The position numbers and the translations under genes were made by a program. Shown here piece after piece: positions 52,634 through 61,778 of a DNA stretch of 64,000 nt (the stretch's first letter is position 1; the number at the start of each line of letters is the position of its first letter). This DNA is from Clostridia bacterium (lineage in GTDB: Bacteria; Bacillota; Clostridia; Oscillospirales; Acutalibacteraceae): NCBI GenBank assembly GCA_017416485.1, contig JAFQCH010000004.1, positions 1 to 64,000 on the forward strand, read 5' to 3'. Below the pieces are notes generated by a model, which was given only the letters and a program-made list of their open reading frames with translations, was not told where the DNA came from and searched no databases.

Positions 52634-54169
52634 TAAACCTAACAATGAAATATCAAAACGTCCGTTTTGTTTGAAATATCCTAAATTAAATATTTCACCA
52701 GGATGTTTTTTATACCATGTTTCTGCCACAGTTTTTAGTTCATCTGCAGTAATAAGCAATATTTGAGTGTCATTGTTTAGAGAATAGTCAACACACACTT
52801 GCACACTCTGTGGGGTAAACTCCGGAGCGATAACCATAAAAACAACAACTTCTTTCTCCGATGTTTTAATGTAACGATCAAATTGCTGAATATGATCCTT
52901 GAGATTAACAGCTGATTCTTTTGATTTATTATCCCACATTATATACTTATCCTTGAAAGAAAGTTTTCCATCGGGATGATCTGTGCCTGTCAGAGTTAAT
53001 GGCTTATTCAATAATAATTTTTCAAACAAATAATTTGTTGCATCTTCGAACAGGTGTTCACATTGAAGATCTTTGTCGATAATATTATTTGAACGTAAAA
53101 ATTTCAAATCGCGGGATGCTAACTGCTGATATACAGAAAGAAGTTTTTCTCGGTTGTCCTCATTTTTGATTTCAATTCTTCTCATTGAATCATAGTAGTT
53201 AAGGATACGCTCTATTAATGATGTTTTTGCACCTGAAACAGTTAAGCCAAGGTCAGAACACCAAGAAGAAAGCATTGTGACATCCAACCCATCTCGAGGC
53301 GAAAAACCGCCAAGTAGATTGGATGGTTGCACGGACTTTAAGATGACAGTCTTTAATTCACTAATAGTTGGAGATGCAGAAATGTCAGCTTTTGCCCTGC
53401 TGGAATAAGTATTCGATTTATTTACAATATCAATCAAGTATTGCTTTTTTGTTTTTTTGATTACATAATCCACTAACATTTCATATCCGTAATCACGCAA
53501 TTCGATATTGAAATATTTGCGTATTTCTTTTGCAATATCTTCAGGAATTAAGTCACACATAACACCATCAGAGTTTTTGATCGCAACCAATAAACCTTTA
53601 TTTTGCAGAGATCTTCTTGCCGCATCAATATCATCAAATGTGTGTAATGTGTTTTCAAAATTCGGAAACCTGCCAGATTTTGCTTCTAAAATATGCTGTT
53701 CTTGGATAGAAATTGAAAGGTATATTCTAAGAGCTTCAATGAGATTTTTTTCATCAACAGAAATATCGTTATTGTGAGCCCATGCAGTGTCCAACATGTG
53801 TTTGAACAATGCAAAATCTTTGGATATTTTGTTAATATCAAAATTATTTGATTCATCTATTATGGATTTTTCATAATTAAGAACAGCGGCATCGGTGTCT
53901 TTGCATGGAGATATAAAATCATCTTGATTTAATAGATGATTGCGTAAAATAATAGGCGCAATTATGCGAATTGCTCTGTTTTCATCAAGACGTAATTCTT
54001 CAAGTCGAGAAGATATGTTTTCAAATGAAGTATATTGCTTTGCAGTCTTCTCTAAAAATGATTTAATTTCATCTAATTCCAATCTTCTGTAATCTGCAAC
54101 ATATGCAGATGCAACACGTCTTGCAATTGTAATGTTTGGTATTTGTTCAACAAATTTGATGAAATCCAT
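52631..54169 (-). CDS. SAP-domain protein with FokI-like PD-(D/E)xK nuclease domain
   Basis: A 512-residue protein, visibly more AT-rich than neighbouring genes, which suggests transfer. Residues 1-290 are helical and of unknown type. Residues about 297-330 (LSSWCSDLGLTVSGAKTSL) match the SAP DNA-binding motif. The C-terminal domain has E371, then HPDG with D400, and MWDNKSKE with D413 and K415, a PD...DxK active site spaced as in the FokI cleavage domain (KPDG...VDTK), followed by QQFDRY. No methyltransferase or ATPase partner is adjacent. A stand-alone restriction or defence nuclease is inferred. GGGAGGTGAT precedes the ATG. Confidence 0.75.
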   Translation of the reverse strand: MDFIKFVEQIPNITIARRVASAYVADYRRLELDEIKSFLEKTAKQYTSFENISSRLEELRLDENRAIRIIAPIILRNHLLNQDDFISPCKDTDAAVLNYEKSIIDESNNFDINKISKDFALFKHMLDTAWAHNNDISVDEKNLIEALRIYLSISIQEQHILEAKSGRFPNFENTLHTFDDIDAARRSLQNKGLLVAIKNSDGVMCDLIPEDIAKEIRKYFNIELRDYGYEMLVDYVIKKTKKQYLIDIVNKSNTYSSRAKADISASPTISELKTVILKSVQPSNLLGGFSPRDGLDVTMLSSWCSDLGLTVSGAKTSLIERILNYYDSMRRIEIKNEDNREKLLSVYQQLASRDLKFLRSNNIIDKDLQCEHLFEDATNYLFEKLLLNKPLTLTGTDHPDGKLSFKDKYIMWDNKSKESAVNLKDHIQQFDRYIKTSEKEVVVFMVIAPEFTPQSVQVCVDYSLNNDTQILLITADELKTVAETWYKKHPGEIFNLGYFKQNGRFDISLLGL

Positions 54170-54186
54170 AATATCACCTCCCGTTT

Positions 54187-54215
54187 ATATTAACATAAGT
54201 ATTCACAAAAGTCAA
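54187..54215 (-). promoter_or_regulatory. Promoter of the SAP nuclease gene
   Basis: Read leftward: TTGACT (54210-54215), a 17-base spacer and TAATAT (54187-54192), 18 bases from the ATG, so the leader is very short. Confidence 0.7.
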
Positions 54216-54292
54216 AATAAAAATAAAAAGTGTACAATGCTTTGGACTTTGCTAAAAACAAAAACCGTGCTGGGGCAGATACGGGCGCGTTT

Positions 54293-55738
54293 TCATATTT
54301 TATAATATTTCTGATATTTACTTTTTGGTTTTTCGGGAATCGTCATTGCAAGAAGACCTGCTTCAACAAGCGGTTTGAGATACTTGGTGACTACATAATA
54401 CGGTGTATTGATATGCAGTATTGCGGCAATTTCTTCTTTGCTTTTCGGGATTTCGCAGAATTGCAGAATTCTGTCTTCAATTTTGCTGCCGGGAACAGAA
54501 ACATCGGCTGTCTTTTTTCTCTCGTTGTACAGCGTAACTTTGAAATTACCTCTGAAACTTTCAAACACGGGCGGTTGCAGACCTGCATTTGCCATTTCTT
54601 CATATACGGTGGGAATGCCGGAAAATCGGTTTTCGGTGTTTATCAGCACTTCGAGATTGCCGGCAATAAAAGGATTTCTTGTGTCTGCCGGTATTTTTCC
54701 GAGGTCATTGACTGTCAATCTGCCGTAAAGGCCGCCCGGATTTTCCACGACCAATCGGTCGCTGAATAAAATGATCCGGATCGGGGAGTCTTCCGTGTGT
54801 ACGCTGTAATCACGGTGAATGAGCGCATTCAGAATGATCTCTCTGATGGCAACAATCGGATATTCCGGTCTGTCGACACGCTTGCCGTTCTCATCGATGA
54901 TAACCGCATTTTTTATATTTCTTCTTACAAACACAAGCGCATCTTCAAGCATCTGCGGTATAGTGCCTTCCAATCGCTTGTTGTCAACAAATCGTTCACC
55001 GGCTTTGCCGAGATTTCCGATCTGTGTTCCGTCCACAACCATTGCCGTGATACTCATCTGCGGAAAAAATGCCTGCGGATAATCGCTGAACAGCATAAGC
55101 CCCGCAACCGTCGGGATGCCGTTGTCGGTTAAGCCTTGCAACTGCATAATGCGGTCTTCGCTGTGTTTTGCAAGTTGCGGTTTTTCAAGTCTGAGTTTTG
55201 AAAAATAGCCGTTGAGAAGATCACGGTTAAAATCGTCCTGTGTTGCACGCGCAACGGGACGAAGTTCATCACGGATTTTTCGCTTATAAACCTCGTAACT
55301 GTAAACTTCATACTCCGTCATCGGAATGTCCGCTTCACCGACCCTTACATAAGAGCCTCGGATTCTGCCTGCCGCTTTGTAAAAACAAGGCTTGTTTTCG
55401 GGGTCACATTCCGTGATTTCTGCACTGACGACCATTTTTCCTTTTTCGTATTCCGTTACGGTAAAGACAGGACGGACAACAGGTTCCATCTGTCCGGCGG
55501 CATTGGTAACCTGCACCTGCAGGGCCTGCACATCGTAAACACCGCAGACATCATAATTGTTTTTTTCATCAATACCGAAAATAATAATGCCGCCGCCTGT
55601 CTGATTGGCAAAGGAAGAAAATGTGTCATACAGTCTTTCGGGTGTGCCTTTTGCGGCTTTTTTTATTTCAATCGTTTGCTTTTCGCATTTCTGATTGCAT
55701 ATTTCGTTTGTTAAGTGTTTCAATTCTAATTCTGTCAT
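54293..55738 (-). CDS. AlbA_2 (Schlafen-like) / RecG-like regulator
   Basis: A 481-residue protein. The N-terminal AlbA_2 (divergent AAA-4/Schlafen) domain has TIEIKKAAKGTPERLYDTF and NQTGGGIIIFGIDE. The middle holds an ATPase-like HATPase_c_4 region with REIILNALIHRDYS and FSDRLVVENPGG. The C terminus is a winged helix (EEIAAILHINTPYYVVTKYL). Such proteins are often called putative transcriptional regulators or ATP-dependent helicase RecG-like and often sit in defence islands. The ATG at 55738 follows AAGGTGG. Five iterons cover its promoter, pointing to autoregulation. Confidence 0.85.
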   Translation of the reverse strand: MTELELKHLTNEICNQKCEKQTIEIKKAAKGTPERLYDTFSSFANQTGGGIIIFGIDEKNNYDVCGVYDVQALQVQVTNAAGQMEPVVRPVFTVTEYEKGKMVVSAEITECDPENKPCFYKAAGRIRGSYVRVGEADIPMTEYEVYSYEVYKRKIRDELRPVARATQDDFNRDLLNGYFSKLRLEKPQLAKHSEDRIMQLQGLTDNGIPTVAGLMLFSDYPQAFFPQMSITAMVVDGTQIGNLGKAGERFVDNKRLEGTIPQMLEDALVFVRRNIKNAVIIDENGKRVDRPEYPIVAIREIILNALIHRDYSVHTEDSPIRIILFSDRLVVENPGGLYGRLTVNDLGKIPADTRNPFIAGNLEVLINTENRFSGIPTVYEEMANAGLQPPVFESFRGNFKVTLYNERKKTADVSVPGSKIEDRILQFCEIPKSKEEIAAILHINTPYYVVTKYLKPLVEAGLLAMTIPEKPKSKYQKYYKI

Positions 55739-55760
55739 GCAAATACCACCTTGTGTACTT

Positions 55761-55789
55761 ATATTAGCATTTTTCAAAACACTTGTCAA
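55761..55789 (-). promoter_or_regulatory. Promoter of the AlbA_2 gene
   Basis: Read leftward: TTGACA (55784-55789), 17-base spacer, TAATAT (55761-55766). Iteron 1 lies in the spacer and iteron 2 abuts the -35 box, so a bound protein would block polymerase. Confidence 0.82.
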
Positions 55790-55865
55790 GTTTTCAAAAC
55801 AAATATTACATTTTTTCAAAACAGATTTTTAAATTTTCAAAACAAGTTTTGTAATTTTCAAAACA
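55771..55865. repeat. Five TTTTCAAAACA iterons at about 21-bp period
   Basis: Exact copies of TTTTCAAAACA start at 55771, 55791, 55813, 55834 and 55855 (intervals 20, 22, 21 and 21), that is two helical turns apart on the same DNA face. They overlap and extend upstream of the AlbA_2 promoter. The core TTTTCAAAA is nearly self-complementary. Confidence 0.92.
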
Positions 55866-55937
55866 CATTTTTTAAAAACCATTGTTTCACAAAACGCCAA
55901 AGGCACAAATAATAAACGAAAGAACTTGCAAAAAATA

Positions 55938-55966
55938 TTGACAAAAATTTTTTCGTCTTGTATTAT
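55938..55966 (+). promoter_or_regulatory. Promoter of the zinc-ribbon protein gene
   Basis: TTGACA at 55938-55943, a 17-base spacer and TATTAT at 55961-55966, 33 bases before ATG. Confidence 0.75.
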
Positions 55967-55999
55967 AAATTCAAATAACCTTTAAGGAGGCAAGAAAAA

Positions 56000-56389
56000 A
56001 TGAATTTTTGTCCGAATTGCGGTGCTGCCCTGCAGGCCGGTGAAAATTTCTGTTCCGCTTGCGGCACACCCGTACAGCAGGCACCTGCAAACCAATACGC
56101 ACAACCGCAGGAGAATTACAATCCGTGCCCCGAAGCAAACCAAGCGCCTGTTGAAAATAAAAAATCACCCGTTCCCGTTGTTCTGGGTGTGCTCGGCATT
56201 GTGTTTGCATGGCTGTTTGCCCTCATCGGTCATGTATTGTCCATCGTGGGCATTGTGCTGGGTGTAAAAGAATACAAAGCCAACAAAAATATTGCCGCAC
56301 TGGTGCTGCCCATTATCGGTGAGGTCTGTGCCGTTGTTTCTTCTGTTATCGGCATTATTTCCACATGGCAAATGATGGGAATTATATAA
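56000..56389 (+). CDS. Zinc-ribbon membrane protein with DUF4190-like helices
   Basis: A 129-residue protein with an N-terminal zinc ribbon (CPNCG ... CSACG), a Gln/Pro/Asn-rich linker, and two hydrophobic helices in the C-terminal half (VLGVLGIVFAWLFALIGHVLSI, then ALVLPIIGEVCAVVSSVIGI) as in DUF4190. A cytoplasmic ribbon tethered to the membrane is expected. It ends at a strong terminator. Confidence 0.85.
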   Translation: MNFCPNCGAALQAGENFCSACGTPVQQAPANQYAQPQENYNPCPEANQAPVENKKSPVPVVLGVLGIVFAWLFALIGHVLSIVGIVLGVKEYKANKNIAALVLPIIGEVCAVVSSVIGIISTWQMMGII

Positions 56390-56401
56390 AAAACACACAA
56401 A

Positions 56402-56438
56402 AAGCGTTGCAGGGAATTCCTTGCAACGCTTCTTTTTT
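56402..56438. terminator. Convergent terminator
   Basis: Stem AAGCGTTGCA / TGCAACGCTT around GGGAATTCCT, then CTTTTTT. It separates the zinc-ribbon gene from the converging SGNH-like gene. Confidence 0.9.
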
Positions 56439-56443
56439 CACAT

Positions 56444-57379
56444 TTATCCGATAGATTCTGCCGTGGTCGGTTCTTCGGTCGGCGGTTCGGCGGGCAGGTC
56501 ACGGCTCTGCACATAAATGAACTGCAACCAATAATTTTCATAGAAACCGCCCGAAAGGAACACACCGCCCGTGCCGAACAGATCGGCATGTTGGGTCACA
56601 ATCGATTCATTATACAAATACTGCCAGCCGTTGTCGGCACACATGGCCTGTAATGCAGCATTGTAAACGGCACGGTTAGCATATTTCGGGTCTGCATTCT
56701 GCGCTTCATTCGTCACAGGGAAAACGGAACTGACAACGATTCTTGTTCCGGGCAGCAGATACTGAATCTGCTGAATGATGCTCTTGTAGCGGTCGATGAA
56801 TGCAGTCTGCATCTGCGCCGTATCCGCCTGCAATTCATACATGCCGAAATGCAGAATCAATGTCTGCGGCTTGTTTGCCACGATGCTGACAAGCTGATCG
56901 CTCAAAAAATCAAGATCCGCATCCGTTCTGCCGATGCACTGTCTTTCAGGCAAAAGGTCATACATACGGATGGTTGCCGCGGTGTAATCCCCGACCAGCA
57001 AGGTGCCGTCAAAGAGTTTTTCATAGGTCAGCGTGCCGTCCTTGATGGATTTTTCCACATATTCGGCAAGGGATTTTTTATCCTGAAAACGGTCGGCAAT
57101 TTTGTCCTGTGCCTGGTGCATGTTCAGTTCATGTTTTGCCTTTTCGGCTTCGGCAGCCATGGATGCCTGCTCGTACTGCATTTGCTGAATCAGTTTTGAG
57201 GCTTCCTGTGCTTCGGGGGTCAGGGTCGTGCCGATGGCGGCAGTGGGACGAACGGTGCTGACCTCCTCGGTGGGTGCTTCATAGGGCGCGAGGGTAACAA
57301 AAACACGGGTGGAAAGAATTGCCGTCAGCAGTGCAACCGCCATCAATGCAACCATCACCAACAAGTTTTTTCTGCTCAT
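56444..57379 (-). CDS. Membrane-anchored SGNH-like protein with altered catalytic residues
   Basis: A 311-residue protein with an N-terminal membrane anchor (LLVMVALMAVALLTAIL), a coiled-coil-like region, and a domain that follows the SGNH/GDSL hydrolase outline. The block I position reads LLVGDYTAAT, so the nucleophile serine is Tyr; block III reads LHFGMYEL instead of GxND; block V reads LSGGFYENYW instead of DxxH. If the alignment is right, it is a pseudo-enzyme. The ATG at 57379 is seven bases from GGAGG. It ends in an acidic Pro/Thr tail. Confidence 0.62.
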   Translation of the reverse strand: MSRKNLLVMVALMAVALLTAILSTRVFVTLAPYEAPTEEVSTVRPTAAIGTTLTPEAQEASKLIQQMQYEQASMAAEAEKAKHELNMHQAQDKIADRFQDKKSLAEYVEKSIKDGTLTYEKLFDGTLLVGDYTAATIRMYDLLPERQCIGRTDADLDFLSDQLVSIVANKPQTLILHFGMYELQADTAQMQTAFIDRYKSIIQQIQYLLPGTRIVVSSVFPVTNEAQNADPKYANRAVYNAALQAMCADNGWQYLYNESIVTQHADLFGTGGVFLSGGFYENYWLQFIYVQSRDLPAEPPTEEPTTAESIG

Positions 57380-57445
57380 CTGCACCCCTCCTTCAATTTA
57401 TTTTCTTTTATCATACTATAATCATTTGCTTAAATCAATCGGAAA

Positions 57446-58456
57446 TTACAAAAGACCTGCATATCGCAGCACACATACCGTTATAAATATAGTGAAGATC
57501 GACAGCAGACTCGACCAGACCACCAACTGACCTGCCAATTGCTCGTCGTTGTTCATTTCCTTTGCCATGACCGCACTGGACACCGCAACGGGAGAACCGA
57601 ACAAGGCAACAAAAGCGGCATATTCGGCGGCTTGAAACGAAAACAGGTTGGTATATTTTGACAAGAGCACCGCCGCACCGAGAATCAGCACGGGAGCCGC
57701 GACCACGCGAAGCAAGGTTCCGCTGACGATCTGCCCGAACATCCCTTTGATCGCTTTAAACGAAAACTGACCGCCCAACACCAAAAATGCAATGGGGGAA
57801 GCAATGCCCGCCACCTGCTTGAGTGCAGTGTACAAAAACGGAAAAGCCGTCTGCAACATAAACACCTTTTCACCGTCGGCATTTTCGGGAATAAACGAAC
57901 GGATGACCAGCACCGCCAATCCGCAGAAAATGGCAATGATAAGCGGATTTTTCACAATTCCCTTGATGACCTTCTTCCAATCAGGATGTCCGTTTGTGCT
58001 GAAAACACTAAGTGCTATAACGGCAAACACATTGAACTGCGCAATGGTGAACGCGGACAAAAGCGAAATGCACTGCAATCCTGCCGCACCGCCGAGAGTT
58101 TCGGCCAACTGATAACCGATGAGCGCAGAGTTGGAACGGAATGTCGCCTGCCAGACAACACCTTTCTGTTTGGGGTCTTTTACAAACAGCACCGAAAACA
58201 GCAGGCCGAGCAAAAACAGCACCGTCACCGCCGCCACACCGAACACAAGGGTTGAAACCTGAATGTCGGCAATGCTTTCAATATTATAAATGTTATAAAA
58301 CAGCATGGCGGGCAGTGCCACCTTGAACATCAGGCGGTTGGCATCGGCAAAGAATTTTTCGCCGAGAAAGCCCGATTTGCGCAGAACAAAGCCAAGCAGA
58401 ATGACGGCCACGATGGGCAACACCGCATTGGCGGCGAACAGAAAAACAGAGAGCAT
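57446..58456 (-). CDS. AEC-family (auxin efflux carrier type) transporter
   Basis: A 336-residue transporter with about ten helices in two halves. AVLPIVAVILLGFVLRKSGFLG is the characteristic first helix and loop, and SPIAFLVLGGQFS opens the second half. Bacterial members carry malate or other organic acids. The ATG at 58456 follows GGAG; an in-frame GTG three codons upstream lies within the ribosome-binding region. Confidence 0.87.
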   Translation of the reverse strand: MLSVFLFAANAVLPIVAVILLGFVLRKSGFLGEKFFADANRLMFKVALPAMLFYNIYNIESIADIQVSTLVFGVAAVTVLFLLGLLFSVLFVKDPKQKGVVWQATFRSNSALIGYQLAETLGGAAGLQCISLLSAFTIAQFNVFAVIALSVFSTNGHPDWKKVIKGIVKNPLIIAIFCGLAVLVIRSFIPENADGEKVFMLQTAFPFLYTALKQVAGIASPIAFLVLGGQFSFKAIKGMFGQIVSGTLLRVVAAPVLILGAAVLLSKYTNLFSFQAAEYAAFVALFGSPVAVSSAVMAKEMNNDEQLAGQLVVWSSLLSIFTIFITVCVLRYAGLL

Positions 58457-58504
58457 AAAAACCACTCCTTCGAGGCGATTATACTATAAATCAGCAAAAA
58501 AATC

Positions 58505-58700
58505 AACGGCTTGCCGTTGCATATCATCAATTCCGTAGGAATTGCATATCATTAACTTCGTAAGAAGTTGTATATCATCAAGGCGCAAGCCTTGCATATC
58601 ATCATTGCGAAAGCGAGTATACAGCCTTCGGCTGATGATATGCACACTTCGTGTGATGATATGCGCCTGACGGCGATGATATACCATTGCTTTCGCAATG
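58505..58700. repeat. Palindromic array of nine mini-hairpins
   Basis: Nine short inverted repeats with 3-5 base loops, each different (for example AACGGC/GCCGTT, AGGCG/CGCCT-like, CACAC/GTGTG, CATTGC/GCAATG). The first four are separated by GCATATCATC (once GTATATCATC), the last four by the reverse complement GATGATATGC. The whole is a large inverted repeat with a multi-branched fold. It lies between the AEC gene and tRNA-His, outside any gene. Confidence 0.85.
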
Positions 58701-58703
58701 GAT

Positions 58704-58734
58704 AAAAAAAAGCAAGCCGAAGCTTGCTTTTTTT
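58704..58734 (-). terminator. Terminator of the tRNA-His transcript
   Basis: Stem GCAAGC (58712-58717) / GCTTGC (58722-58727) with a CGAA loop, flanked by A- and T-runs on both sides. Confidence 0.9.
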
Positions 58735-58735
58735 C

Positions 58736-58813
58736 TGGGGTGGGTAGTCGGATTCGAACCGACGACCTCCAGGGCCACAACCTGGCACTCTAACCAACTG
58801 AGCTATACCCACC
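58736..58813 (-). tRNA. tRNA-His (GTG)
   Basis: Read leftward: 5' GGTGGGTATAGCTCAG, anticodon stem CCAGG with loop TTGTGGC (anticodon GTG) and CCTGG, T arm GTCGG-TTCGAAT-CCGAC, acceptor 3' strand, and an encoded CCA. An extra G at -1 opposes C73, as required for histidine tRNA. Confidence 0.97.
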
Positions 58814-58990
58814 ATATTCAAAACAACTGTCTTCAGACAGCATGAGAATTATATATGAAAACAAGCTGCTTGTCAAGAGGATTTTTTGTTTTTAGCCGAA
58901 AAAGTTAAAAAAAGAAAAACAAACCCGCTTTTTTGCAATAATCCCGTTGAACTTCGGGGAAATAAATTTGAGTTTTTTACAAAAAAGGTC

Positions 58991-59018
58991 TTGACTATTT
59001 ATAAAAAAAGTGTACAAT
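58991..59018 (+). promoter_or_regulatory. Promoter of groESL
   Basis: TTGACT at 58991-58996, a 16-base spacer and TACAAT at 59013-59018, directly before the CIRCE element. Confidence 0.8.
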
Positions 59019-59022
59019 AGGT

Positions 59023-59049
59023 TTAGCACTCAACAAACGAGAGTGCTAA
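59023..59049. promoter_or_regulatory. CIRCE operator (HrcA binding site)
   Basis: TTAGCACTC (59023-59031), nine bases, GAGTGCTAA (59041-59049): a perfect match to the CIRCE consensus. HrcA repression of groESL with heat-shock release is expected. Confidence 0.97.
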
Positions 59050-61044
<1,995 letters not shown>

Positions 61045-61056
61045 TCACAAACACAG

Positions 61057-61095
61057 AAAAACCGGGTTCCGAATCAAAATCGAAACTCGGTTTTT
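61057..61095 (+). terminator. Terminator after groEL
   Basis: Imperfect stem AAAACCGGGTTCCGA ... TCGAAACTCGGTTTT, then TTAAT. It lies inside the region bracketed by the groEL repeats. Confidence 0.8.
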
Positions 61096-61130
61096 AATCG
61101 GAAAAATCAAAAAAACACCCACATGGGGTG

Positions 61131-61159
61131 TTGACAGAACAAAAATATGCTGATATAAT
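61131..61159 (+). promoter_or_regulatory. Promoter of the putative antitoxin RNA
   Basis: TTGACA at 61131-61136, a 17-base spacer and TATAAT at 61154-61159 preceded by TGA. A hairpin AACACCC/GGGTGTT at 61114-61132 overlaps the -35 box. Confidence 0.85.
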
Positions 61160-61165
61160 ATAAAT

Positions 61166-61260
61166 GAACAAGGCAGACCGATAGACGGTTAGCCTTCCAT
61201 ATGATGATTAAGAAATAATCGCTCTATCTTGGAAGGACGGGGGCGGTTATTTCTTTTTTA
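61166..61260 (+). ncRNA. Putative antisense antitoxin RNA
   Basis: A short plus-strand RNA is expected from the consensus promoter. It begins with a stable hairpin at 61170-61196 (AAGGC...GCCTT outer stem, ACCG/CGGT inner) and ends at the terminator GAAATAA...TTATTTC plus Ts. Its 3' part is complementary to the toxin mRNA 3' end. Both RNAs begin with related hairpins containing AAGGCAGACC. The layout recalls Fst-type and TxpA/RatA-type type I loci. Confidence 0.65.
61207..61260. terminator. Bidirectional terminator shared by toxin mRNA and antisense RNA
   Basis: Stem GAAATAATCGC (from 61212) pairs with GCGGTTATTTC (to 61253), followed by TTTTTT on the plus strand. On the minus strand the same stem is followed by a weaker TTAAT. 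The toxin stop codon lies within it. Confidence 0.72.
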
Positions 61261-61351
61261 TGTCAGTGATATATTTAAATATCTCAAACATGAGTGCAAT
61301 GAGTGACACAATGAAACTTAACAACATGAAAAGCTCCGCGTATGTTACCAT
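61247..61351 (-). CDS. 34-aa holin-like toxin of a type I toxin-antitoxin pair
   Basis: A small gene with a strong AAAGGAGGGG site six bases before ATG. The peptide begins MVTYAELFMLLSFIVSLI and ends in IKKK: a short polar start, one transmembrane helix and a lysine tail, the pattern of the putative holin-like toxin family in Firmicutes. The ribosome-binding site is locked in a hairpin (CUCUCC-GGAAA-GGAGGG, 61359-61375), a known feature of type I toxin mRNAs. An antisense RNA promoter faces it. It lies between the two groEL repeat copies, so it may stabilise that element. Confidence 0.78.
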   Translation of the reverse strand: MVTYAELFMLLSFIVSLIALMFEIFKYITDIKKK

Positions 61352-61358
61352 GTGCATC

Positions 61359-61375
61359 CCCTCCTTTCCGGAGAG
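61359..61375 (-). promoter_or_regulatory. RBS-sequestering hairpin in toxin mRNA
   Basis: Read leftward: CTCTCC, loop GGAAA, GGAGGG. The 3' arm is the Shine-Dalgarno sequence of the toxin gene, so translation needs refolding or processing. Confidence 0.75.
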
Positions 61376-61442
61376 AAAAAGACACCCTCCGAAGTTCGGA
61401 AGGTAACCGCCTACCGTTTAAGGTCTGCCTTGCCCGAATCAG

Positions 61443-61471
61443 ATTTTATCATATTTCGACACGCATTGCAA
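61443..61471 (-). promoter_or_regulatory. Promoter of the toxin mRNA
   Basis: Read leftward: TTGCAA (61466-61471), a 17-base spacer and TAAAAT (61443-61448) preceded by TGA. The leader of about 85 bases holds the AAGGCAGACC hairpin and a CTTCCGAA/TTCGGAGG hairpin. Confidence 0.75.
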
Positions 61472-61538
61472 CACAATTTTGAATGACTAAAACAAGAAAA
61501 AGTGCATTACAAACCGGTTCTGAAATTATGCCAATCTT

Positions 61539-61760
61539 TTACTTTTTATAAAATATTACATCATCAGTTCTTTCAAGAATATAATCGGTTGAAGTATTGT
61601 AAATATCGGCAAGTGCAATCAGAATATCCGTCGGAATATCACGATATCCTTGTTCATATCGAAAATACTGCGGTTGAGGCATTTGCAACATGGCTGCAAC
61701 TTCACGTTGCGTAAAATCATGATCTTCTCTCAATTCACGAATCCGTTTATAATATGCCAT
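61539..61760 (-). CDS. XRE-family transcriptional regulator
   Basis: A 73-residue helix-turn-helix protein of the Cro/CI type: IRELREDHDFTQREVAAML is helices 1-2 and PQPQYFRYEQGYRDIP covers the recognition helix. There is no extra domain. It is divergently transcribed from a membrane protein gene, with matching inverted operator sites (61779-61791 and 61829-61841) between them, so it probably represses both genes. It lies inside the unit bracketed by groEL repeats. Confidence 0.9.
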   Translation of the reverse strand: MAYYKRIRELREDHDFTQREVAAMLQMPQPQYFRYEQGYRDIPTDILIALADIYNTSTDYILERTDDVIFYKK

Positions 61761-61778
61761 AAAATAACCTCTTAATAA

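Noticed and set aside
55771..55865. Plasmid or chromosomal replication origin iterons
   Set aside because: There is no Rep or DnaA gene, no DnaA box cluster, and the repeats sit exactly on a promoter, so an operator is the simpler explanation.
58505..58700. CRISPR array
   Set aside because: The regular spacing looks CRISPR-like, but the constant part is only about 10 bases, the variable parts are self-complementary hairpins, the orientation flips halfway, and no cas gene is near.
61166..61260. Riboswitch or attenuator leader
   Set aside because: The hairpin-terminator layout could be an attenuated leader, but no gene follows on the plus strand, and an opposed small gene with its own promoter makes an antisense RNA the better reading.
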